NCBI GenBank assembly: GCA_046728175.1 | Contig: JBKPEA010000100.1 | Location: 49,699 to 113,698 of the forward strand | Direction of reading: 5' to 3' | DNA from: JAFAHS01 sp046728175 | GTDB taxonomy: Bacteria; Desulfobacterota; Binatia; Binatales; Binataceae | Length of the DNA: 64,000 nt | The notes under the pieces: model-generated | Told to the model about the DNA's origin: nothing | What the model saw: the letters and a program-made list of their open reading frames with translations, nothing else | Database searches by the model: none | Shown here: one piece after another, positions 8,416 to 16,405 of the stretch | Position numbering within the stretch: the first letter of the stretch is position 1 | Layout: every line of letters starts with the position of its first letter | Position numbers and translations under genes: made by a program

Positions 8416-9024
8416 ATGGCTGCGGCACTGAAGGATAAAGCACCGACCGATCCGGCCGAACTCGCGAAGTGGCGGGCGGATGAGCAGGCGAAAGAACGCG
8501 CGCGCCGCGACAGGGAAAAGACCGAGATCGGCTCGCTGTGGAGCCGCCGGGATTTTCTGGGGCGCCTTGGATGGGGCGGATTTGGGGCCTTCGCCACGAT
8601 CGGATTGCTGGCCGCGGTCCGCTCGGCCTTTCCGCGCGTGCTGTTTCTGCCGCCCTCGAAATTTTCCGCCGGTTACCCGGGCGACTATGTGATCGGCGAA
8701 GTGAGCGAGAAATTCAAGCAGGATTTTCGGACCTGGATCATCCGCACCAAGGCGGGTTTCTACGCCATCTTTGCAAAGTGTACCCACCTCGGATGTACTC
8801 CGCGGTGGCTCAAGACGGAACAGAAGTTCAAATGCCCGTGCCACGGCTCCGGCTACTACATCAGCGGACTCAACTTCGAAGGTCCTGCGCCGCGCCCGAT
8901 GGATCGCTTCAAACTTTCGATCGGTGATGACGGTCAGTTGATCGTCGACAAGTCGGTCCTCTACGAAATGCAGCCGGGCGTCGATCCCAACGAACAGCAC
9001 CCCGAAAGTATCCTCAAGGTCTGA
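8416..9024 (+). CDS. Tat-exported Rieske [2Fe-2S] protein
   Basis: Rieske iron-sulfur subunit of the type found in cytochrome bc1/b6f complexes (202 residues). A charged N-terminal extension leads to a twin-arginine motif SRRDFLG (residues 43-49) and one transmembrane helix (about 51-70), so the cluster domain lies outside the membrane. Ligands are complete: CTHLGC (Cys122, His124, disulfide Cys127) and CPCHGS (Cys140, His143, disulfide Cys142). The disulfide pair indicates a high-potential quinol-oxidising Rieske protein, not a dioxygenase ferredoxin. No cytochrome b or c1 gene is adjacent; partners must be encoded elsewhere, or it serves another oxidoreductase. Confidence 0.9.
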   Translation: MAAALKDKAPTDPAELAKWRADEQAKERARRDREKTEIGSLWSRRDFLGRLGWGGFGAFATIGLLAAVRSAFPRVLFLPPSKFSAGYPGDYVIGEVSEKFKQDFRTWIIRTKAGFYAIFAKCTHLGCTPRWLKTEQKFKCPCHGSGYYISGLNFEGPAPRPMDRFKLSIGDDGQLIVDKSVLYEMQPGVDPNEQHPESILKV

Positions 9025-9359
9025 GCCGAAATCGCAAGAGCTTTTTTGAACCGGCGCCGGGAACAATCGCCGCGCGTTTGGTTCATGGCAGCGATTGCGG
9101 CACGCGTCCTCGGTCAGGGGGCGTCTGGCCCCACCTCTTTCGGCGGTAGCGCCCCACGCGAGCACCAAGAGTCGAATGGCAAGGTCGTTATCGGCGCACC
9201 AACCTACGCGCGGCTATGGCGCGGTCCCCAAGTAAGTTCAATCCTGCACGACGAGCGAAGGCTGCGGAGATTGGAGAAGACCCCGAGCGGCGACGAGTGT
9301 CGCGTCGCGAGCATCTCGGATGTGCTGAAGTCGTTTCTACAGCTGGGACTGGTTTTTTC
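9025..9359. other. Intergenic stretch without a convincing gene
   Basis: Between the convergent Rieske and GNAT genes. A 105-codon plus-strand frame from a TTG at 9046 crosses it, but it has no ribosome site, no recognisable motif and runs four bases into the GNAT gene; I treat it as chance. The AGAGCTTTTTTG sequence just after the Rieske stop could be a weak transcription end. Confidence 0.4.
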
Positions 9360-10439
9360 TTAGCTGCGAAAATTGCGTCGATACGCGAGATAGTTGGCGC
9401 ACACTTTCGCGCCGAGCTTTTCCGCAGTGCGGCGCGACGGCCAATTGTCGTCGACGACCAAGGTGTAGCTCAGGTACTTCGCCCCCCGCTGGATGAGTTT
9501 CAGATACGCGTACGACGCCAGCGCCAGGTTCACTCCACGTCCACGCGCCACTTCGCGTACGCCGATGCCAAGAAAATTGAGTTTCTCGGAATCCTCAAGA
9601 ACCCGCCCGGGCTTGAGTGCCGCGTGCGCGGTCTCTTCCGGCACGACCATCAGGGTACCCACCACCTCGCTGCCGCGATACGCGACCAGCGAGGTTTCCA
9701 GTCCGCCCAGCAACTCGAAAAACCCGAGGATCTCGCCGTACGCCTCGTTGCTCGCAGCAACGAATCCCCAATGATTATAGAACGCCTCGTTCCACGCCGG
9801 TGCGAACTCGCTGACGCGTTTTTCCGCCGGCAAGTCTTTTAGTGGAACAATCTCGTATCCGCCTCGGCGCCCCGCCTCGAGGGCGCTCTCGTAGCGCGCG
9901 ATCAGTTCCGGTGTGATCTGTATCTTGTAGTCAACCAGTCCCTTTTCGCTTTCAAACCCGGCGTCCTTGATCAGAGAGTGATAGTAGTCCGGGTTCTGCC
10001 TCATCAGGTTCGGCGGCAACGCGTCGTATTCATCGACGACGAAGGGCAGGTCGATCGGCAGATAGAAACCGGCGCGTGCGGCTAGCGCGCCCTGCGATTG
10101 CAACCATTCGCAGGCCGTGTCCATGAGTTCGCGCGTGGCGCGATACGAGCCGGGGTGGGCCTCAAACAACGCCAGATGCCCGAGCCGGTCGTTCCAGCGC
10201 TTGTTATAGTCGGGGTCTAAGAGCGCGACCACACGGGCCTGCATGTCGCCGTCTTCGCGCGCCACGAACGCTTTCATGGTCTTCCCGGCCGCGAATGCGC
10301 TCACGCCCATCAAGAACGGAAGCTGCATTTCGGTCGCGGCCGGCCACCGCGCCGTGAGTTCGGGACGGATGACCTCCTGGAATTTGATGAAGGCGGTGAA
10401 CCCCGCTTCGGTGTCCGGCGATTCAATCCTAATCGTCAC
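9360..10439 (-). CDS. GNAT-family N-acetyltransferase
   Basis: A 359-residue protein with a C-terminal GNAT fold. The acetyl-CoA-binding motif A is visible as FLGIGVREVARGRGVNL near residue 295, followed by the family's motif B region ending AEKLGAKVCANYLAYRR. The N-terminal 180 residues may be a second, degenerate GNAT module, since such lengths are common in tandem GNAT proteins; that is inference. Acceptor substrate unknown. Transcribed toward the Rieske gene and divergent from dodecin. Confidence 0.7.
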   Translation of the reverse strand: MTIRIESPDTEAGFTAFIKFQEVIRPELTARWPAATEMQLPFLMGVSAFAAGKTMKAFVAREDGDMQARVVALLDPDYNKRWNDRLGHLALFEAHPGSYRATRELMDTACEWLQSQGALAARAGFYLPIDLPFVVDEYDALPPNLMRQNPDYYHSLIKDAGFESEKGLVDYKIQITPELIARYESALEAGRRGGYEIVPLKDLPAEKRVSEFAPAWNEAFYNHWGFVAASNEAYGEILGFFELLGGLETSLVAYRGSEVVGTLMVVPEETAHAALKPGRVLEDSEKLNFLGIGVREVARGRGVNLALASYAYLKLIQRGAKYLSYTLVVDDNWPSRRTAEKLGAKVCANYLAYRRNFRS

Positions 10440-10582
10440 TTTGCCCGGTCCTCACTGGAACGCACGATGCCTCGCCTTGTTTCTCTGATCCACGTAAGCT
10501 ATCAGCGAGCAGGCAGAACCTAGCGCCGTGCGCCGCACAGCGTCAAATCGCGCGGACCCGCAAGGCAGCAGGAGTGCAAGCT

Positions 10583-10795
10583 ATGGTAGAAAAGACGATC
10601 GAGCTGACAGGAATCTCCTCCAACTCGATTGAAGACGCGGTTCACATTGCAATCGCACGCGCCGGGGTGACCATTTCGGGCATCCACTCGGTGCACGTCG
10701 AGGATGTCTCGGCTGCGATCGAAAACAATCGCGTCGTACGCTGGAGGGTGAGAATCAAGGCTACCTTCCAGGTGAAAGACGAATTGCACGAATGA
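10583..10795 (+). CDS. Dodecin family flavin-binding protein
   Basis: Dodecins are 65-70-residue proteins that form hollow dodecamers storing or buffering flavins. This 70-residue protein begins MVEKTIELTGISSNSIEDA, continues with an Ala-rich helix and IHSVHVEDVSA, and ends VRIKATFQVKDELHE, matching the beta-alpha-beta-beta family pattern closely. The Trp in VVRWRVRIK is at the position of the flavin-stacking Trp. The ATG at 10583 has AGGAG 8 bases upstream and is preferred to the in-frame GTG at 10574. Cytosolic. Confidence 0.9.
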   Translation: MVEKTIELTGISSNSIEDAVHIAIARAGVTISGIHSVHVEDVSAAIENNRVVRWRVRIKATFQVKDELHE

Positions 10796-10918
10796 ACCGC
10801 CCGCCCGGCGATGGGGGACATCTCCGCATCGCGGTTGAGCGGCTCGTCACGTGCTCGGCGGGAGCCGGATCGCAAGGGCGTCACGCCATGCGCAGCCGGC
10901 CACTCGGAGTCTTACGCG

Positions 10919-11917
10919 ATGGCGACCAAAGTCGTTGAAGTTCATCCCGGCATCTACGAAATCTTTCTGCCGCTGCCGATGCGGCCGACAATCATCAATG
11001 TTTATCTGATCGATTGTCACGGCGCCTGGGCGCTGATCGACACCGGCATGAATTCGCCGGACAGCATCCGGACACTGGAGGAAGCATTCGCGCAGGTCGG
11101 AATCAGGATCGAAGATCTCGACACTCTGATCGCCACCCATCACCACATCGATCATTTTGGCGCTTCCGGCGCGATCCGCCAACGCAGCCACGCACAGACC
11201 TACCTGCATCCGCTCGAAACCGAGCGCGCGGGCCGCATGCTGATGTTCGGCAAGTTGAGTCATGCCGATCGTCCCGAGTCGCGCGCATTCTTTCAGCTGC
11301 ACGGATTTCCGATCGACGACTTTTCTCCGGCCGGAATGCGCCCCACCTGGATGGGCACCGATCTCTACAGTCCGGTGACCGAGCCTGACCATCTGACCAA
11401 AGACGGCGATATCCTGAAGGTCGGTGACCGGACCCTGGAGTTTATTTGGACGCCCGGACATTCGCCCGGGCATAACGTAATATACTTGCGCAAAGAGAAA
11501 GTGATGATTGTGGGGGACCATCTCCTGCCAAAGATCACGCCGCACGTGGGCCTTTATCCGGACAATCCCGACGGTAATCCACTGGGAGATTTCATTAACT
11601 CGCAATTAAAAGTTCAGCGTTTCGAGGTACAGTCGGTTCTGCCCGCCCATGGAGGCGTCTACAGCGATCACCGCCATCGCGCCAACCAGATTATCGAGCA
11701 TCATCGGTATCGCGAGGCCGAGATGCTGGACCTGATAAAACAGCGTCCGAAAACGGCATTCGAGGTCGCTCAGACGGTATTTGGCGGCGAAGAACGCCCG
11801 ATATTTCACGTGATGGCGGCTACTTTCGAAACCCTCGCCCACTTGCAACTCGCATGCATCGAAGGCCGGGCCCGCAAAATGGAACTGAATAACAAGGTGG
11901 TTTTCCAAACTTTGTGA
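10919..11917 (+). CDS. MBL-fold metallo-hydrolase
   Basis: Metallo-beta-lactamase fold hydrolase (332 residues). Motif 2 is THHHIDHF; further zinc motifs are GHSPGHN and VGDHLLP, and PAHGG provides a late His. The C-terminal 90 residues contain a predicted winged-helix-like segment (RPKTAFEVAQTVFGG, then HLQLACIEG), as in LACTB2/BLACT-type proteins. A GGAG element precedes the ATG at 10919; the frame is open to 10811 but that part is not family-like. Substrate unknown; family members act on thioesters, lactones or nucleic acids. Confidence 0.85.
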   Translation: MATKVVEVHPGIYEIFLPLPMRPTIINVYLIDCHGAWALIDTGMNSPDSIRTLEEAFAQVGIRIEDLDTLIATHHHIDHFGASGAIRQRSHAQTYLHPLETERAGRMLMFGKLSHADRPESRAFFQLHGFPIDDFSPAGMRPTWMGTDLYSPVTEPDHLTKDGDILKVGDRTLEFIWTPGHSPGHNVIYLRKEKVMIVGDHLLPKITPHVGLYPDNPDGNPLGDFINSQLKVQRFEVQSVLPAHGGVYSDHRHRANQIIEHHRYREAEMLDLIKQRPKTAFEVAQTVFGGEERPIFHVMAATFETLAHLQLACIEGRARKMELNNKVVFQTL

Positions 11918-12003
11918 TTAGTGTTACGGGGGGTTTGCTAAATCCTTTAATCGGTGTATGTATTTTTACGCTGCTTTGACTTGGGCGGCGGAGTGCCCGT
12001 TGT

Positions 12004-12025
12004 GGGCCTCGTTCGGGGGAGGCCC
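12004..12025 (+). other. Short hairpin in the leader of the lipoprotein gene
   Basis: GGGCCTC (12004-12010) and GAGGCCC (12019-12025) form a perfect 7-bp stem with an 8-base loop, 20 bases before the lipoprotein ATG and just upstream of its ribosome site. No riboswitch class recognised; could be a leader structure or chance. Confidence 0.3.
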
Positions 12026-12045
12026 CCAGAGTGAAGGAGGATGCC

Positions 12046-12435
12046 ATGAGACGGACCATTGAGTTGTTGCTGTTCTCAGCGGGGCTGGCTCTCCTGGTGG
12101 CCGGCTGCGCCAACCAAGGGGGCGGTGGCGGTACCAGCGCTCCTGCGGGAGGCCAGGCAGCTCAGGGAAGCCCGGCGGGCCTACGCGCCGGCGGCGACAG
12201 TATGCGAGACTTCAATCTTCGCGTGAAATGCCCGGGCGTTCACGAGCTGAAGCAGCACGGATGGTCCGATGCGCAAATCGTTCAGCAGCTCTCGGTTGCG
12301 CAGGAGGACATTCCTGCTTGCGAATCGTGGGTGCAGGCACAGCCGAAAGGCTATGTCCCACCACCGCCTCCGGGTTCAGCTGCAGCGACAGCTCCTCCCA
12401 AGGCAGTTCCGGCAGCTCCAGCCGCCAAGCAATAG
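12046..12435 (+). CDS. Small hypothetical lipoprotein
   Basis: A 129-residue protein with a lipoprotein signal peptide: basic start, hydrophobic core and lipobox LVAGC (Cys21). The mature part begins with a Gly-rich stretch, then a compact segment with two Cys (VKCPGVHELKQHGWSDAQI ... DIPACESWV) that may form a disulfide, and ends in a Pro/Ala-rich tail. The segment HGWSDAQIVQQL has the look of a short helical repeat. Strong ribosome site AAGGAGG 6 bases before the ATG. Function unknown; envelope location expected. Confidence 0.7.
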   Translation: MRRTIELLLFSAGLALLVAGCANQGGGGGTSAPAGGQAAQGSPAGLRAGGDSMRDFNLRVKCPGVHELKQHGWSDAQIVQQLSVAQEDIPACESWVQAQPKGYVPPPPPGSAAATAPPKAVPAAPAAKQ

Positions 12436-12500
12436 CGGCCCTGCCTCAAACGTGAGGCGCGTGACAGGTTTACCGTCACGCGCTCGCGGTTGGTTCGCCT

Positions 12501-12545
12501 AAAAAACAGCGGCACGGCGCATTTCTGGCGCCGTGCCGCTTTATT
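12501..12545. terminator. Bidirectional rho-independent terminator
   Basis: A perfect 13-bp stem, AGCGGCACGGCGC (12508-12520) with GCGCCGTGCCGCT (12528-12540), closes a 7-base loop. TTATT follows on the plus strand and AAAAAA precedes it, giving a T6 tract on the minus strand. It sits between the convergent lipoprotein gene and the 12578-13009 gene and can end both. Confidence 0.85.
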
Positions 12546-12577
12546 CTGAGTTGATGGTTGTGCTTGCGACCGAGAGC

Positions 12578-13009
12578 TCAGGCGCGAGCTGCGCGCTTGT
12601 TCTCACGCCGGGAGGGAGCACTGATACGCCCACTGCGCACCACCGGGGAACGCCGCGCCAGGCGACGGGTTGAAATCCCCGCAAGCTGCTGACTGCGCCA
12701 TTCCTTCAGTCCGCGGCGCAAAAACTGCGGCTCGATTCCAAGCGTTTCGCACACCGTCTCGAACGAGAAAGGACCCTCGCCCCCTTCACCGCACAGCCAG
12801 GTCTCCGCCTCCTGGAACAGGCGCTTGCGCGCCCCACCCTTGGCATCGGCGTTGTTCTGAAAGCAGCGCAGAGCGTCCTCCAGAATAGCCATCATTAGCT
12901 TCTTTACGGGCCGAATTGTGCTGTCATCTCGGCGACTGTCGTAGAATTGTTCAGGCGTCAAGACGTCCGGAACAAAAAGCGATCCCAGTGAGCTGTTTTC
13001 CCATTCCAT
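12578..13009 (-). CDS. Hypothetical protein with a possible helix-turn-helix segment
   Basis: A 143-residue basic-tailed protein. The N-terminal half includes TPEQFYDSRRDD and a helical segment with LMMAILEDALRCFQ. The central part WLCGEGGEGPFSFETVCETLG, followed by IEPQFLRRGL, reads like a small DNA- or protein-binding helix pair. The tail is rich in Arg and Ser. I do not recognise a named family. The ATG at 13009 has AGGA 8 bases upstream; an in-frame GTG at 13039, with AAGGA close by, is an alternative. Its 3' end abuts the bidirectional terminator. Confidence 0.6.
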   Translation of the reverse strand: MEWENSSLGSLFVPDVLTPEQFYDSRRDDSTIRPVKKLMMAILEDALRCFQNNADAKGGARKRLFQEAETWLCGEGGEGPFSFETVCETLGIEPQFLRRGLKEWRSQQLAGISTRRLARRSPVVRSGRISAPSRRENKRAARA

Positions 13010-13197
13010 GTTATTGATCCTGTCCCTCAATCCCCGCACTTTGTCCTTAGACTACAACAAATATAAGCGGGTCGCGGCTCTTCCTTCTGCTATTTTTCAC
13101 TTTTTTCGAGCAAAAATCGTGCCCGAAGCTTTCTAATTTGGGAGCCGAACAAATCGCGGTAGAACTTATCGATTAGCGGGGCTACTCGATAGTTGGA

Positions 13198-13353
13198 TCA
13201 GTCCTGCTTCCGCCTTTTGCGAATCGATCCGCATTTCGCAAACCGCGTAAAGGCGGGTCGGTAATCCATATGCGCGGGCGGAAGCCGCCTCTGCTCGGGC
13301 AAAGGCCAGCGCCGCCCCCGCTTCTGCGCGCCCGTCTTAATATTACTGGACAT
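13198..13353 (-). CDS. Possible small basic protein, faintly like ribosomal protein S18
   Basis: A 51-codon frame starting at an ATG that overlaps the end of the LON-domain gene by 11 bases, with GGAGG 9 bases upstream. The product is very basic (KRGRRW near the start, IRKRRKQD at the end). The order MDYR, then RF, then G-x-I-x-K-R-R recalls the core of ribosomal protein S18 (IDYK...RF...GKI..RR) but spacing is about three residues short and the S18 C-terminal part is absent. It could be a genuine small coupled gene, a decayed fragment or chance. Confidence 0.35.
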   Translation of the reverse strand: MSSNIKTGAQKRGRRWPLPEQRRLPPAHMDYRPAFTRFAKCGSIRKRRKQD

Positions 13354-14014
13354 TGTCGGGGCCGCCTCCGGTCCCGCCCGGTCCAAGCTTGCGCTCTTCG
13401 AGCTTGAAGCTCAGGACATCAATGAGACAATCGGCCCGGCCAGCGAAGGCCTCCAGTATGGTTTGCTTTTCCAGCGGGGTCACGTCGAGATGAAAAGACA
13501 GAAAATTGATCAACTCCGCGCCCCGAAACCCACGCTCCTCGACTAGTGCTCGCCACGCTTCCTGCGCGGGGGCACCAAAATAACTAAACAGCACTTCACG
13601 CAGGCCCTCCAGGGTTTCCGAGTCGCAATCCAAGGCCTCACGAGCAACCGGACACCACTCGACTTCCGCCTGCCGGTAGGAGCGCTCGCGGATCTCGTGC
13701 CGGACGCGGAACTCCGAGATTCCCTGCAGCACCAGGTTGAAGCGCCCCTCGGGAAGCTGGACCAACTCTTCTATTCTGCCCGCACACCCGACTTCGAAAA
13801 TATCGGGATACGCGTGGTAGCTCTCTTGCGTAACGTAGTCCTGCTGCCACTCGCCCTTGAGCAGGATCATCCCGATTAATCCATCGCCTGCTGCGGCATC
13901 CGCCACCATCTCGCTGTAGCGAGGCTCAAAGATGTGCAGCGGAACCTTGATTCCCGGAAACAGTACCAGGTTCGGCAGCGGAAAGAGCGGAATAATTCTG
14001 GGAAAGTCAGACAC
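13343..14014 (-). CDS. LON N-terminal (substrate-binding) domain protein
   Basis: A 223-residue protein consisting only of the LON/PUA-like substrate-binding domain found at the N-terminus of Lon protease. The family opening IPLFPLPNLVLFPG followed by PLHIFEPRYSEM is clear, as are the GCAGRIEELVQLPEGRFNLVLQG strand region and the downstream helical part. No AAA or protease domain follows, so it is a stand-alone member of COG2802. Such proteins are common but their function is unsettled; binding unfolded protein is likely. Starts at GTG 14014. Divergent from the HpaB-like gene 156 bases away. Confidence 0.85.
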   Translation of the reverse strand: MSDFPRIIPLFPLPNLVLFPGIKVPLHIFEPRYSEMVADAAAGDGLIGMILLKGEWQQDYVTQESYHAYPDIFEVGCAGRIEELVQLPEGRFNLVLQGISEFRVRHEIRERSYRQAEVEWCPVAREALDCDSETLEGLREVLFSYFGAPAQEAWRALVEERGFRGAELINFLSFHLDVTPLEKQTILEAFAGRADCLIDVLSFKLEERKLGPGGTGGGPDNVQ

Positions 14015-14170
14015 AATCTGTCACTTCGAGATTAAAACCGGAGCGCCCGACCCGTCAAGGTGAACAGCTTTCCCTGCTCGCGCGCGATAGTGTCCGGCCG
14101 GCTCTGGGATCTAGCGATTCCAAGGCGTTATAAGTATTAGGCGGCCGACCCGCAAATCGGAACCATTCCA

Positions 14171-15511
14171 ATGGGTGCGCGCTCGGGCAACAACTATCTT
14201 TCTGCACTCAAGAAGCTTGGGGCCGAAATCTGGCTCGGCAATGAACCCATCCGCGATGTGACATCCCATCCCGCATTTGCCGCTCGCGCGCGCGCCACCG
14301 CCTCGCTCTATGACATGCAGATCGAAAACCCGGAGGCCATGACGTTCCGCACCGAGGACGGGGGCCGCGCCGGCCTGTCATTCATTCAGCCGCGAAGCGC
14401 AGAGGAGCTCCGCAAGCGCGGCAGGATGATCAAGACCTGGACCGACTACACCTGCGGCTTCCCGGCGGACACGCCCGAGGTGGTGAACGTGAACCTTGCC
14501 GCGATGGATGCTGCGCATCAGTTTTTCGGGGCGAGCGATTCGCGTCACGGCGACAACGTCCGGAAGTACTGCCGCGAAGCACGCAATCATGACTGGCGCG
14601 CGACCGAGGCCTTGCCGGATCCAGCTGGCATCGGTGGCGCGGTCGCTGCAGAGGCGCTTAGGACGGTCGGGCGCACCGACGCGGGACTGGTAGTCAGCGG
14701 AAGCTGCAGGCTGTCCACCAGTGCCCCGCTCTGCGAGGAGCTTCTGGTCCTTCCGACGACTACGCTCGAGGCCGGACCCGCGGCCGAGCCACTCGCCAAT
14801 GTGTTTGCGCTTCCCTGCAATACCAAGAGACTCCGGATCGTCTGTCGCGAGATTCATCACCCGGAGCGGCTCCCTCCTGACCATCCGCTCCGACGACGTT
14901 TCCAGCAATTGGAATGCATTGCCGTGTTCGACAGGGTGGTCGTCCCATGGGATCGCGTGTTCCTGTCAGGCGATGTCGCTCGCTGCAATGCCGAGCCGTC
15001 ATCGACTAACTCGGCCCTTCACCGCGCGCATCTTGCGACGCTCCACCACCTGGCCACCGCCGAGTTTCTGCTCGGACTCGCAGCAGGCATGGCGCAGGAT
15101 GCGGCTCGGAAGTCGTCGCAGGGGGTCCACGAGCGGCTGGCGCAAATGATCGCAATCACCGAATCCGTGCGGGTGCACTTGAACGATGCGCAAGCGCATG
15201 CCGCCGTGGATCGGTGGGGCGTGTTGGTTCCTGCGCGCGCAGCTCTCGAGGCCGCGCGCGATCCGCTTCCGGGTTTGTATCGGCGACTGGTCGAAATAGC
15301 TGGGCTCTGCGACGAGCCACCGGCCAATCCGGATCAGCCCGTGACCATGCATCAGCTGGCACGGATGCTCGCGCCCAATCTTTCCGGCGGTCCTGATTCA
15401 GCGAGCCAAAGCTCCACGCTCGATGATCCGGTCGACACTGCAAGTTTGGCGGACAGGGACTTGAAGCCGTTGATTGACCGTGCCGCGGCGTTCCTCTCCC
15501 GGGTGGACTGA
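14171..15511 (+). CDS. HpaB-like FADH2-dependent monooxygenase, divergent
   Basis: Resembles the 4-hydroxyphenylacetate 3-hydroxylase (HpaB/PvcC) family of acyl-CoA-dehydrogenase-fold flavin monooxygenases, which use FADH2 from a partner reductase. The N-terminal domain is typical (MGARSGNNYLSALKKLGAEI, then WLGNEPIRDVTSHPAF; TWTDYTCGFPADTPEV). A beta-domain with LVVSGSCRLSTSAPLCEELLV and the VPWDRVFL segment follow. At 446 residues it is shorter than the usual 480-540, and both the middle and the C-terminal helical part (usually containing a Gly-rich segment) are divergent, ending in a Ser/Asp-rich stretch. No HpaC-like reductase is nearby. Activity is uncertain. Confidence 0.75.
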   Translation: MGARSGNNYLSALKKLGAEIWLGNEPIRDVTSHPAFAARARATASLYDMQIENPEAMTFRTEDGGRAGLSFIQPRSAEELRKRGRMIKTWTDYTCGFPADTPEVVNVNLAAMDAAHQFFGASDSRHGDNVRKYCREARNHDWRATEALPDPAGIGGAVAAEALRTVGRTDAGLVVSGSCRLSTSAPLCEELLVLPTTTLEAGPAAEPLANVFALPCNTKRLRIVCREIHHPERLPPDHPLRRRFQQLECIAVFDRVVVPWDRVFLSGDVARCNAEPSSTNSALHRAHLATLHHLATAEFLLGLAAGMAQDAARKSSQGVHERLAQMIAITESVRVHLNDAQAHAAVDRWGVLVPARAALEAARDPLPGLYRRLVEIAGLCDEPPANPDQPVTMHQLARMLAPNLSGGPDSASQSSTLDDPVDTASLADRDLKPLIDRAAAFLSRVD

Positions 15512-15625
15512 CAGCCCGGATGTCCACTTCGAGAATTCGCAGCGACACAATCGCGTAATCCATGCGCCCGTGTGAGCCTGGTCTCTTGCGGCAGTCCGGC
15601 CGGTTCGTAATCGTGGAGGGGCACG

Positions 15626-16318
15626 ATGGCGCGACTTCGAAAGGCAGCAAAGATCTGGCGGCGGCCCGAGTCGCGCGCTGCCGCGGGCTGCGCCGAGGTC
15701 GAGGCAGCAGACGGTTTCTTCGCGGTCAATCTGGCGGCGATTTTCGGCAGCGCCGCACCGCCGCTGGAGATCGAACTGGGAGCCGGCACGGGCGATTTCA
15801 TCATCGCGCGCGCGGGCGAATTTCCGGACCGCAACTTCCTTGCGATCGAGTCGTCGCGGGTTGTCGCGCGGATGCTGGCGGTGCGCTGCGGTCGCGCTGC
15901 GCTGCGCAATCTGCGCGTGGTCAGGATGGATGCGCGCACGCTGGTAAACCTGATGATCGGATCCCGGAGCGTGAGCACATATCACGTCTACTTTCCCGAC
16001 CCATGGCCAAAAGAACGCCACCATAAGCGTCGGCTCTTCACCCCGTACCTGGTGGCCAATCTGGAACGTACTCTCGTCCCAGGCGGAACGCTGTATGTCG
16101 CGACCGATGTCGGCGCCTATGCCGGCGAGATCTTCGCGATGCTTGAGGCGACCGCGCTGGTCCGCTCGCCCGAGGAAGTTCCGGGCTCAGCTAAAACCGC
16201 CTTCGGCCGAAAATTCGCGGCCAGCGGAAAAGCCCTCCACGCGCGCGCATATCGAAAATCACCAGCCCTGGAAACCCGCACCTTCGAAAACGGCGCGGGT
16301 CATAAGCCTTTCTTCTGA
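15626..16318 (+). CDS. trmB: tRNA (guanine-N7)-methyltransferase
   Basis: TrmB forms m7G46 in tRNA variable loops using SAM. The 230-residue protein has the SAM-binding motif LEIELGAGTGDFI and the signature YFPDPWPKERHHKRRL, which includes the catalytic Asp and tRNA-binding basic residues. RLFTPYLVANLERTLVPGG and ATDVGAYA follow, as in the family. The start is an ATG at 15626 with GGAGGGGC upstream. A 30-residue N-terminal extension precedes the catalytic fold. Neighbour of the BamD-like gene on the same strand. Confidence 0.93.
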   Translation: MARLRKAAKIWRRPESRAAAGCAEVEAADGFFAVNLAAIFGSAAPPLEIELGAGTGDFIIARAGEFPDRNFLAIESSRVVARMLAVRCGRAALRNLRVVRMDARTLVNLMIGSRSVSTYHVYFPDPWPKERHHKRRLFTPYLVANLERTLVPGGTLYVATDVGAYAGEIFAMLEATALVRSPEEVPGSAKTAFGRKFAASGKALHARAYRKSPALETRTFENGAGHKPFF

Positions 16319-16405
16319 ATCAACACGCCTCCAATCCCTGTTACCTTATCGTCTCGACCTGATTTGCATTGACGGTTGGCCTTGTTTAACCTGAACCCTC
16401 AGTTC

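Noticed and set aside
9046..9363. 105-codon plus frame after the Rieske gene
   Set aside because: TTG start, no ribosome site, no recognisable motif, and it runs into the convergent GNAT gene.
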